Of a stretch of 64,000 nt of DNA, positions 44,626 through 55,772 are shown one piece after another. Both the position numbers and the translations under genes were made by a program. The stretch is taken from the NCBI GenBank assembly GCA_933207985.1, contig OW240921.1, positions 93,275,083 to 93,339,082 of the forward strand, in the 5' to 3' direction. This DNA comes from Pelobates cultripes. Lineage: Eukaryota > Chordata > Amphibia > Anura > Pelobatidae. Under the pieces are notes generated by a model, which was not told where the DNA came from, did not search any database, and saw nothing but the letters and a program-made list of their open reading frames with translations. The first letter of the stretch is position 1, and the number at the start of each line of letters is the position of its first letter.

Positions 44626-44641
44626 GAAAAGGATTTTATTA
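44626..44641. repeat. L1 target-site duplication, right copy
   Basis: GAAAAGGATTTTATTA, identical to 36897-36912. Confidence 0.95.
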
Positions 44642-45621
44642 AACACTATTTGTGTATTGTATATGCAATTTGGGTATAGAAGATCACAAGTATACATGTC
44701 CATAGCTATAAGACCACTGTCTTCAATTAAAAAAAATGATTTTAAATTATTTTTTTTAAGAAATCACATTTTATTTGTCAGACATTATGGTCTTGTTAAA
44801 GCAGCTCTGTTCCATATATAAAAAGCTTTTTTAACAGTTTTGGAAATTTTGACTAGAAAAAAAAAAAAACAACTATCGTATACCCTATTTTTTTTATTTC
44901 TTTTTGACTACTTCAATCTCTGGCATAAGGATTTTTTTCCGTAATTTCCCATCTCATTGCACTTGAAAAGAAATGTCTCTAGCAATCTGTTGTGCATGCT
45001 TGAGAAAGTCTACAGAAGACCCAACATTCCGAATGAATCCTCCATAGGCCCTGATTTGTACTCTCGTGGATCTGCAAGAGTACAACATTGATAACAGATC
45101 CTGGCAGATAAAGTCGTCAGGAGCCAAAGAAGTATGTTGGCAAGAAGATTGTGGTGTCTTTGATGAAACCCCGGACCACACGTTAAAATGAGGGCAAAAC
45201 ACATATTTAAGATTTAAAATTAGCAACAAGTTTTAATTCATATTAAATCAAGACCAAATATAGAAATGGGTTAGCTCTGCCTCACAGGAAGCAGGTAGAA
45301 CAAAAAAATACAACAAACCCCTATATGATATGCCTTGACATATGGACCCCTTTAAGGTGGCTCACATGGGTGTATTCTACTTATGGATGAGGATCTGACT
45401 CACTCGCTCCTACAGGAATTAAAAATGCTTATTACAGCATATTTTCTTTAGTTATTTTGACATATTGATTACAGCCCCAAGGACCTACAGAATAAACACA
45501 CATGGCATGAATACACAACACTAGAGGATTATAGTGCTAGTTATAAGTTTTAATTATTAATTCTAGGTCAATGCAAGTGTGATGGGTTAGTGTTATTTCA
45601 GTTGTGTTCGTCTCAATAGGT
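44642..45621. other. no recognised element
   Basis: AT-rich sequence with A-runs near 44857-44868. Short frames on the minus strand (about 44954-45229) have no recognisable domain and no clear exon boundaries. Confidence 0.5.
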
Positions 45622-45748
45622 CAGGGGTTGGCAACCTTCGGGCACTCCAGATGTTTTGGATTACATATCCCATAATGTTCTTGCATCTGTAATGCTGGCA
45701 AAGCATCAGGGGACATGTAGTCCACAACATCTGGAGTGCTAAAGCCTG
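45622..45748. mobile_element. hAT-type palindromic MITE
   Basis: CAGGGGTTGGCAACCTTCGG at the left and 'gagtgctaaagcctg' at the right, with the inner arms ACTCCAGATGTTTTGGA and CCACAACATCTGGAGT pairing. Same type as 17584-17675 and 55636-55772. No convincing 8-bp flanking duplication remains. Confidence 0.65.
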
Positions 45749-46204
45749 CCTACACCTGTACCTCCATATAAACAGTGACATTCAGAAGCATATTGGTGAT
45801 CAGCGAGGTATACCCGAAAAGTCATATAATGGATGCATAAACAATGATGTAATGACAGTAGCCATGTTGGCCCACTATACTGGTCTGTAGCTAGTTGTAT
45901 GGCATTGATTATCTGCACTGCAATATCTGCAGGCTATATGGCCAAAGTTAAAAGGACACCCCAGTCCCCTTCCAGAGAAACCAGAATTTTTATGTATCGA
46001 TTTAGGAGCACCCTTCTAGCTGTCAAACTGAAAGCCAAGATGGCTTCGTGATTCACTCCACTTGAATGACTGTGCTTCAGAAACCTTCTATTGGCTGATC
46101 AACACAATTGCGTGCATGCACCATATGTGGCTGGAGATGCAGGAGGATTGCTTTCACCGAGTTTGCAGGGGTTGGAGTGGCCAAAAGAGATGCCACTGGA
46201 AGAA
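45749..46204. other. no clear element; possible truncated MITE
   Basis: 'GTTAAAAGGACACCCCAGTC' at about 45948 looks like one end of a T2-like MITE without a partner. Nothing else seen. Confidence 0.35.
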
Positions 46205-46915
46205 AAGCTAAATTATCTTTCATTTTAGGTTTGGGTGGAGGGGTGACAGTGTGTGGGGTTTGAAAGTGATTGGAGATGGTGATATTGTATGGATGGGGTG
46301 TCAGTGTGTGTATGGGGATGAGAGTGTGTGGGGGAGTAACTGTGTGTAAGGGTGACAGTGTGTGTGGGGGGGCTGCGACAGGGCACACACACACTTCCCT
46401 CAACCCACCCCCCCCAAACATTCACAGATTATTTTTTAATTTCAATTTAAATCCACCCAGCCTCCCTACCTTTGGGAGAGCTGGATGGATTTTTACCTGG
46501 GGTCCAGTGGGGCTGCTGGACGGGCTGTTTGGGCAGGAAGGCAAGCAGGCGGGTGGTCAGCCAGGTGGGCGGCGAGGGAGCACTGATTTGTGAGCTCTCC
46601 CTGACATCATATTCCGGCTTCCGGCATCACTCTGCGGCCCGTCTGGACTTCAACCGGCCAAGTGCCCCGAGGCTAACAAGGCAAATGCCTTGTTTGCCTC
46701 GCAGGCAAACAAGTCCTGCAGGACCACTAACGGGAACTTTCCCACACGTTCCTGCAAGACTCGAGCCCTGCTCTTCCCTCACTTGATAATCAGGCGGAAC
46801 ACTCCAAAGCCCGGAAGTGGCATAGAGAGTAACAGTGTCCCTTCTTTCTCATTTTATAAAAGTGCTAAGTTTCACACTCCAATCAGATGTCCGCAAGGAC
46901 GCTCTTCCTGACTGC
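46205..46915. repeat. composite GT-rich and GC-rich repeat block
   Basis: About 46210-46380 is a G/T-rich degenerate array (words 'GACAGTGTGTGTGG' recur), then a CA and C-run, then a GC-rich unique part with 'ccagcctccctacctttggg' and an inverted pair GCAAATGCCTTGTTTGCCTC. It looks like part of a dispersed element, but only this copy is visible. Frames here are not convincing as genes. Confidence 0.55.
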
Positions 46916-49441
46916 TCTGCACACCAGAACACATTTATTAAATACAGGGGATTAGTCAACATAGTACTGAAAAGTAATGGTTCAACTATTAGATGTTTCT
47001 ATTCACAGGCCTAAAACATGTACATCCCATAAAGTGGCACCCCCAAAGTAAAATTAGATCATAAAAAAGTGGTCTGTTACACGTTAAAGCTGATGAGATA
47101 TTTATTAATACCTTATAGGTCTGGCTTCAAGCCATTTCCTGTTTTCTGCGCTCTATAATTCTGTTCTACAAGTTCAGACTGTAGTGAATACTTCTGTAAG
47201 TATAGTTTAAACATGAATTTGAAGTCAAAATACACAGAGAAACAAAAAATTAAATAAAAAAAAAATATATATATATATATATAATCACTGTTTAGTAGAT
47301 TTACTTAAATCCATAAATACATGCATGTCTTTTTCATACATGTATTCATTGGGGGGTATATTTTAACAGGTCATTGAGGAAACTCCGAAGCTCGCACTGG
47401 TCTGATTTGAGGTCCGAGAACAGGTATGCGAAGGGAGGCAGGCGCGCTTAAGCAAATCACGCCTGCCGCTTCCAGTAGCTCAGGGGAGCGAGAGGAAGTG
47501 GGAATGAAACCTCCGTGGCGGTTATAAAATGCCTTTTTAATAGGATACTCCTCACCAATAAAGCACTTTGGAAACTCAAGTGCTTGATGGGTGTATTGCG
47601 GCCCTTATAATAGGCTGGAATAGCTGAAGTAGAACAACTGTATTAAGGCATGAGATTTTAAATTCATTGTGAATTCCCAACAAATCACACTATAGTAAAT
47701 AGCCCCTCATAGCCATAATCAAAAATAAAACAAAAAATATTTCAATGTCCATTGAATCATAACAAACAAAAATAAATAAATAAATAATAAATCAATCATA
47801 ACAAAAATAAATAAATGACCAATGAATCATAACAAACAAAAAAAACAAAAAAAAAAACATGTTAATTACTGCAAAGCACTTTACGGGTGACGGTTCATTT
47901 TAAATAGACTGAACTTTCCTTTTCACCCTCACCTGAGGGTTTCCAGTGTTTTAAGTAAACAGATACTCCAAGTGGTTAGTTCACTTACTAAACATAAAAA
48001 GCTTTTGTAGGATTCTAAGCATTCTGTTGGTAGCATTGTGTGACTCACTGCCTCTCTATGCGTCCTCAGACCGTATCTTTGTTGTTATGTAATTGATGGC
48101 ACAATCCATGACACATACTTCACGACGATAATGGAGCTTTGTATTTCGGACAACTGCCGTATTCAATGGCTTACTCTTCATGGAAAGCGGAAATTTAGTG
48201 GATAAACAACTATTTATAGTTAATCGATCACACTAAAATAGTTCATACATAGAATGGGGTTAAAATGTTTCCATTTTTGTAATGTTGAAATAAACCATAT
48301 GAAAATCCTGTAATTTATTCCCAACGCCCAGCTGAGTGGCTATCCCCGAATGTGGCTTTATCTACACATTTTACAGCAAATTCAATTTAATTAAAATAAA
48401 AAAAACTTAAGCTACGAACCAGTATAGAAGTAAGAAACATAATTAATGTATTTATTCATAATCAACAACTCCCATCAGTCCCAGGCAGCCTAGAACATTA
48501 AGAAGGAAACTAATGTATTTCAAAATGTGTCTGTCTGTATCTGCTCGAGAGTGCGTGGTTGTGTGCATGCGCCTGTGCATACAATTCCACGTCAGCTGAA
48601 TTGGAATGGGAAAACAAAAATCTTTCACTCCAACTCCTGCAGGAAAAAAAATAATTTGAAAACAAATTATAAAATCAACAAAACTATACATAGAAAAAAA
48701 TGAATGTATTATGAAAAGAATCACTGATATTTATTCTCTTGTTTTAAAATACCTCTAGAATGGCAAGAATTATATATCTTTTTCGCCTTGATTGTAAGCT
48801 TGTCTGAGGAAGGCTCGCTTTATTTGTTCTGTTAATATGGATTGGTTTGTCAACCATTTGCAGTATGATATCTCCATTGTAAAATTGGAAGTCGATACAG
48901 AATTTGCTGCTGGTTGAGAAATGATCAAAATCTTTTCTAGCCTAGAGTTAATTTAGGAAGAGATTTCAAAGAGCTGTTTGTTACAATTACTTGTCAGGCA
49001 GTCACATGCATTTTCAGAAGTATAACAGTACGTGTATTTAAAACTAATTACAGAGAGAGGGGGCATTTAAAATGCGTTAAAAATTAGAGAAGACTGTGGA
49101 AGAACATGCAGCGGACAGGAAGGCCTGGGGCTCAGGTGGAGTGGAGAATAAGGAGGAGGAGAGGTTTGAGAGTATGATTGTGACTTCCAAGAGAAACCTT
49201 CAGGGGATTCAATCTATCATAGGAAAGTCAATCTTCTAGTAAAGGTTTCACCCTGATAGAGGATTCTAGTCATAGTAGGAGACGTCATTTGAGCTTTGTA
49301 GGTTCCAGATCACATGACATTGGTAAGTCATTGGGAAATGCAGTACAACGTCATATATAAAACCTTCAGAAAAATAATATTTAGCATGGATCGGCTTCAT
49401 TAAAAAGGGACTTAATTGGTCTTCAATTAATAAAATACTTA
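46916..49441. other. AT-rich DNA, possible old inverted-repeat element
   Basis: About 47351-47706 starts GGGGGGTATATTTTAAC and ends 'actatagtaaatagcccc', a weak match to the ends of the 9418 element. (TA)n at about 47266-47282, and degenerate AAATAAATAA/AAC-type runs at about 47758-47860. No exon recognised. Confidence 0.4.
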
Positions 49442-49606
49442 AAGGGTTATTCCCTAAAGTGAGAATTTAAAGTGGATTCCATGTTAATTTCAAATTTAAG
49501 GCCAAAATAGTCAACCTACAAAAATCTTCTAAGTCAGCTAGGCTTCTATTTCAGTTATCTTGGCCTAAAATTTTAAATTCACTTTAACTTATCACTTTAG
49601 CGCGCA
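49442..49606. mobile_element. degraded 'GGGTTATT..CTAAAGTGAGAA' inverted-repeat element
   Basis: 'AAAGGGTTATTCCCTAAAGTG' on the left and 'TTTAAATTCACTTTAACTTA' with 'cactttag' on the right form imperfect arms like those of 9418-9613. Confidence 0.45.
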
Positions 49607-49880
49607 TATTATTGGAGTGCACACAGCACCAACATAATCTGTAACACTGTACAAATTCTATACTCAATGGATATAGCGTTTAAATTAAATAACGTATCAA
49701 TTAATTATTTAAAATGGAGGCAATCCACGGAGAGTATTTAAAATGATAGAACTATGGAGAGGAAACAATATCATCAATATCGACACAGACAAATTTGTTT
49801 GTTGGGTGTCAAAGAGACTGGTGGAAAAAAAGTTCTCATGCTACAATCTTATTTCTCACACTCAGTGTGAGATATTGTGT

Positions 49881-50005
49881 TTAAAGGGGTGCTATAAGTG
49901 CCAGGAATATAAAGCACGCGCGCATTAGACCCCCCTATAGGATAGCACTGAATCAATGCTTTCCTATGGGGGAAAATCTGACGATGGAGGTCATCATATC
50001 TCCCA
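49881..50005. mobile_element. truncated T2-like MITE (left end only)
   Basis: TTAAAGGGGTGCTATAAGTGCC followed by the 'ggatagcactgaatcaatgctttcctatggg' block found inside other T2 MITEs. No right end is present. Confidence 0.55.
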
Positions 50006-52124
50006 CTTGCATGCAGAATTCTGAAAAGGCATCAATTTAGACTTGCAGACAGGAGATTTCACCTACAGCAAAAGAAAGGATTCTTTACATTAAGAACAAT
50101 AAATCTCTGCCTTAACAGGCGGTTTTATCAGATGCTGTACAGAACAACATTTAAGTATTCAGGGATTAACATCTTGTTAATCTAAGATAAGTCTGTCATT
50201 TTCCATATTCTATTTTTTGACAAATTGCTTGAAGCTGGGTTTTTCATCTTAATTTGAATCAACACTAGTAACAGTTATATGAAATACTGAACTTGATGGG
50301 CTTTTTTTTTGCATCCTATTTTACTATGTAATTATTTTTTGGCACCTTCTTTTCTCTCTGGTATTATATGAACATGGTTTAAGAAGTCTCCAGGCCATTC
50401 TTCACGTGCAACTATGAATTTGGGGGTTCATACAAGGTTACATTTCCCACTGAGAAGAAATTCACGAAGGCAGCTTACTGCCATAATAAAGTACCATTAA
50501 CATCACCGGAGCACTGCTAAGCTCCTTATGGCTGACATACAAAATGATCACCACGCATTTCTTAATATCCTGAGAAGCATTTCCTTTATCTATAAACAAA
50601 CACTAAAAAAAAAAACCATGGACTTGCAAGACAGAGACTAACCAGCTGGACAAATTTCACACTTAGAGAGGGCATTTTCAACAGTTGGTGATTATTTTAT
50701 ATGTAAGTTATAAGGAACTTTGAGTGCTGCAGTGGTCTGATGGTGCTACGCAGTACTCCAATGATGCTACCTGTTCTTTAATAGGAAAGGCTTTCTGCAA
50801 GGTACCAACAATCATGCATTTTAGCTGAATTATTACAAGATAACCGTGAGCCGAAAGGGGTAGGTCTCATTTTAATGATTTGTTTTTTTAAGTTTTCTTT
50901 ATAGTTTGATTTCATTCTACTTGGCATGCTATCTGGTGTATGAATGCAGTGTGCCTCTATAATATGGATATTTCTTTGCAGTTTAGAGAAAATGACTGAG
51001 GATGTCATCTAATGCCAGAGGCACTTGGACGATAAAAGAAGAGGAGTGAAATGTTCCAAACACCAAGACTAATCCACAAGTCGACTCTTTACTTCTTTCT
51101 ACAGTCCAGATCCCAAAATCATTTAAAAAGCTTCAAGAATCTATGATTACAGCTAAAGCAAGCCAAAATAGAATTTGCTGTGTCACTAAGCTTTATTATA
51201 GGTCTATTTTTTAAATTTCTTGTTCAATGAAAATGCCTTTCGTGACACGTGAATACAAGTCTAAGAACAGTTAAGACAGCATGGGTAGTCTTCCACATCT
51301 TTCAGTTATTATCTCCAGGTCTAACACTTTATGATAGATGCTTACTGATCCAGCTCACAGCTGAATATGTCCCACTTAGAGAGGGAGGGTGACAAGCGAT
51401 GGAAGAGAGGAAAATTGGCCAGAAAAATGGGGAAAAAAAAGTTATTCATCAAAACAAAAATGTGCTCAATGGAATTGTTTCCAAATCACTTTCTTGCCAA
51501 ACCAAGTGGCCTCCAGAGTTTGCTCTGCCAAGATACTGACTTCCATTCAAAAAAAAAAAAAAAGAGTTTCATTTAACTCTCACATTGCACACTACAGACA
51601 GGGGTGGATTATAGAGGTTGGCGACCGAAAATACTAATACCGAATACAGTAATTCTCACCTTCTAAACAGAATTCCCCTTCTAAAAGGGGGTGGGAGAGG
51701 GAAGGTAAAATAACCAAAATAAATAATACGTACACACATATATAATGTATGTACTATCTACAGAATGGAACCACTCTGTATCTCGATATTTAGCTCACAG
51801 TCCAGGTGTAAATCAGAACATGGCTGTACTTAACACCAAATCAATTAAATTGAGGCCATTTGTTGATATGAATGTGAAGAACTGGAGAATGCGCATGTTC
51901 CTACAGAGGCCAGCTTTTCATTTTACTATTTATTTACTCAAATAAGAAGACTTATTCATACCTTCGAACAGTCCCAAATTTATTGGGTCATTTCCAATTT
52001 GAAAATCTTGTGTTTGTATACATTCTACCATCATATAAATGATATATTGGGATATGTACAAAACACCAACCACAAATTTCAAGTTCTTGTGTCTCTATAA
52101 CACACAATATGCAGATTCCTTTCA
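50006..52124. other. no recognised element
   Basis: About 2.1 kb of AT-rich DNA. A-run at about 51550-51563. Small frames near 51367-51637 have no recognisable domain. Confidence 0.5.
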
Positions 52125-52608
52125 TTAAAGGAACACTATGGCGTAAGGAATATAAACCTGTATTCCTAGCACCATAGTGTCCCTATCCCTCCCTCTAAAT
52201 AAGCACCTCTCCCAGTTTGGCATAAAAATTGGAAAAAAATAAACATATACTTATTTTGTTTCTACCTATCCACCACCCGTGGTGTCATTGAGGAGGCAGG
52301 CACTCCGCCTCTGCAATGGGTTAATCCATTTCTCCTCATAGAGCATTTACAATCAAACCTTCCTCTAAGAAAGCATTGAATCAATGCTTTCCAATGGGAC
52401 TTCTGCATCACGTGACCAAATTTTACTCAGTCAGTGCACGTTTATTGTATGTCATACTGACAATCACTAGAGGAGGTTTTACCCCTGTAATCTAAACCTT
52501 GCACTTTTTCAAAAACTGCAATGTTTTACACGGCAGGGTTAAGGGGACAGAGACACTGTACCCATTTATTGAGATGAAGTGGTCTCTGTGACTGTAGCGT
52601 TCCTTTAA
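52125..52608. mobile_element. T2-type MITE, divergent subtype
   Basis: TTAAAGGAACACTATGGCG on the left and TGTAGCGTTCCTTTAA on the right, TTAA at both ends. The left hairpin uses 'aaggaatataaacctgtattcct', and the right hairpin uses 'cagagacact...gtggtctctg'. The right hairpin differs from both main subtypes. Confidence 0.85.
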
Positions 52609-53969
52609 ATTGAATCATGTTACAATGTAAACTGAAGCCAAATATATATTGGTTATCAGTGACAAACAGAATTTTTTAAAAGTAACAACATAGCTCGACA
52701 AGGGATTTGAACTAAGACAGTGAAGGCTAACCATGACATAATGCAGTCATTGCTAGTGGAGCCACGGCTTGCATTGGCACTGCAGTGGAGCCTTGATTAA
52801 GCATGAAACATTAGTGTAGCTGTGCATCATTGGAAACACTCATTATAATTCATTTATATGGCACCAACATATTCCACAGCGCTTAACAATACAAAAAATG
52901 GTAACGAAGGCCCTGCTCAAACGAGCTTACAATCTAGGAGGATTTGAGGTAGTCAGATGTTTATCATTAGGTTCGAAATTACACAGTACCACTACTATAA
53001 CCAGCTGTGCTACACTTTCTGAAATGCTTAAAATGCTATGATTCTCCATCATTGCACTAGTATATTATTTATATTATTTATATCATTTAAAGCTTAGATA
53101 GTGTTGGAATTTCAGCATTCCAGTTAACAGGCTATAGGATATGGGAGGAAATAAAGTTAAAGTGGATTTAGTAGAGCTCTCAATGGTAGTTGTTTTTTTA
53201 CTGACATCACTAGTGAATTATCTATAGCATTTCTGTACATTTGAAGTTTCCCAATTGTATTCCCTTTTATGTCCCCCTTGGGCACTCTGTACTGTACATT
53301 ATGTGAGTGCGTGTACATTAATTTGACTATATATCATTTTATCTGGAAAGTTTACTGACATTTTCCCATGAATGTATTACCATGTGACAACCACATGCGG
53401 GACTGGTACATGTTTGGATTCAATTTACAGATAAGAACTGTTCGGGTTTCAGCTAAATGATGCTTTTTTCATGAGGGCCCCCTGCTTGCCATGAGAAAAT
53501 GTCAGTATATCCAATCCAGGAATTCACCTTCCAAATTCCACAAAGTTTGCAAACTGGTGCTTTTCTTTACCATTAACATGACACACAAGAAACGCAGGTT
53601 TTAGGTTTCATTTAGTCTCAAGGGAAGTACTAAAAGGAAAAGAAACATTCATAGGAAAGGATAGATTAGGGGGTAATGGGTACATTTAAAACCAAAACCA
53701 AATTTCCTCCCAGCACCCATCAGAGCACCACATGAATCACAAACCGCTGACCATCTGGTGACCCACAGACTGAAGGTATGAGTTACATTCCAAAGTAGTT
53801 CTTCTTTTTCCTAAACTTAACTATTTATACGTATCTAGAAAGAATTTCCAGACGTTGCAAATTTTAAAGGAAAGCAGCAATTTTTTCCCCCTCTATCATT
53901 TTTATTAAATTTAAAATAAAAGATTAAATGTAATGAAGCCTTGTTGTGTATTACTTTGTAATTTTGAAG
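52609..53969. repeat. dispersed repeat 'GGCACCAACATATTCC' plus plain DNA
   Basis: 52842-52976 contains 'atttatatggcaccaacatattccacagcgctt', 'gagcttacaatctaggaggatttgaggt' and 'agatgtttatcattaggtt', parallel to 36186-36345. The remainder shows no recognised feature. Confidence 0.65.
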
Positions 53970-54592
53970 TTAAAGGATCACAATAGGGTCAGGAACATAA
54001 ACATGTATTCCTGACCCTATAGTGTTAACACCACCATCTAGCCCCCCCTGAGTGCCTCATGCCTCCATAAATATAGTAAAAATCTTACCGTATTCAAGCC
54101 TGAAGCTGTAAATCTGCATGCTGTTAGACTCAGAAAAACAAGCAGTGTGCTGACATGTGGTAGCCTGATCCAATCACAGTGCTTCCCCATAGGATTGGCT
54201 GAGACTGACAAGGAGGCAGATCAGGGGCAGAGCCAGCATGATTCAAACACAGCCCTGGCCAATCAGCATCTCCTCATAGAGATGAACTGAATCAATGAAT
54301 CTCTATGAGGAATTTCAGTGTCTGCATGCAGTGGGAGGAGATACTGAATCACAGGATGCTCGTGCACAGCAGATCTGAGTGGATGGAGGCATATTATGCC
54401 TCAATCAACTCTGAAGTCCCTCTGGTTCACTCTGAGTGACTGCAACTGGAGGTGTTCCTAGCTTTCAATGTAAACACTGTATTTTCTCAGAAAATACAGT
54501 GTTTACATGAGAGAGGCTGTAGGGAGTTATAGTTCTCACCTGAACAACCTCATTAAGCTGAAGTTGATCAGGTGGCTATAGTGTCCCTTTAA
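53970..54592. mobile_element. T2-type MITE, subgroup of the 32591 copy
   Basis: Left TTAAAGGATCACAATAGGG, right GCTATAGTGTCCCTTTAA. The interior shares 'gcttccccataggattggct' and 'aggcagatcaggggcagagcc' with 32591-33151. It is 60 bp longer than that copy, partly from a 'ctcgtgcacagcagatctgag' segment. Confidence 0.87.
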
Positions 54593-55635
54593 TAACTTTT
54601 CTCCTGGTTCGCCATTGCTCCAAGGGTGCAGCCATTTTTAGCCCTCTTACGTTGGATGCACCATTTACTAATACCATGCACAAATTGAGAGTCTCCTACT
54701 GTCCCATACTGCATTTTTTAAATGCCTGGCTCTGGTGCATGATGTCTGGATTGCAGAGAGACTCCAATATCAGAATCACACAAATCAGGACATCGGTGGG
54801 AGGGATTAAAGCAAGCTGGCTAGTGATGCAAGTCGTGTCACTGGTGCTGTCTAAATGGGGCGGGCACACCTGGCGTAAATGCATGGATGTAATGCTCTCT
54901 AGCGGGTCCTAGCACCCGGAGTGTAGTGAAAATGTGTTGTGATGCACTTGAGCTATGCTTTTTGGGACAGTTCAGATGAAAATCAGGATAGTTGGGTGGC
55001 CTGGGATTCATGAAGAGTGGCTCTCTCTTGATTACATGTGTTGGTTTTGGTCAGATAAGCTGTGCCTCCAACCTAAGACGACAATGATGGCCACCCCCTA
55101 GGGCAGACCTGCACAACGTACGGCCCATGAAATGATTTTGGGGGAGACCGTGCCGCTTTAACGCAATGCCCTCATTCCATAAGATTGTAATCAAGTTTTA
55201 GATGAACGATTAGATATGGTGGGGGTGGGGGAAACTAATAGTTTGGAAAATTATGCTCAATAAGTAAAATACACTGGAAGATGGAAACTAGTGTAGTATC
55301 TACAAAGGAGTAGCTAATTCTAGATCTCCTCCAGGAATGTTGGGTAATGGGAACTCAAATGACAGCTGAAGATTCTAAATGTACAGCAGGAAGGAAATGT
55401 ATTTTCTCTCTCTCAGCAAACAATGGAGTATTGAAGATAATTGGAAGGTGAAGGGTGGAGAGTATATTGCGGTAGAACGTTGCAGTGTAGCAGATATTCA
55501 GGAAATGAAAATATAAATATCCCTCCCTCAGCTTTTTTTTTTTCCCCTTCTCATTCTGTCGTAGTATAATTGTTAGAAAATATGTGACAGAATACAAGAA
55601 TTTTACCGCAATGTCTGAGATTTAAAGGGTTAAGG
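54593..55635. other. no recognised element
   Basis: The frame at 54652-54912 (86 codons) contains words such as 'MHKLRVSYCPILHFLNAWL', but I recognise no domain. Otherwise nothing seen. Confidence 0.45.
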
Positions 55636-55772
55636 CAGGCTTTCCCAAACTCCGGCCTTCCAGATATTGCTGAACTACAACTCCCATGATTCTCAGCCTA
55701 TCTATTTAATTCACATAATCATGGGAGTTGTAGTTCAGCAACATCTGGAGAGCCGGAGTTTGGGGAAGCCTG
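55636..55772. mobile_element. 137-bp hAT-type palindromic MITE with perfect 8-bp TSD
   Basis: A near-perfect palindrome: left CAGGCTTTCCCAAACTCCGG, right CCGGAGTTTGGGGAAGCCTG, with inner arms around CAACTCCCATGATT. It is flanked on both sides by GGTTAAGG (55628-55635 and 55773-55780), the 8-bp duplication typical of hAT transposition. No coding capacity. Confidence 0.92.
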
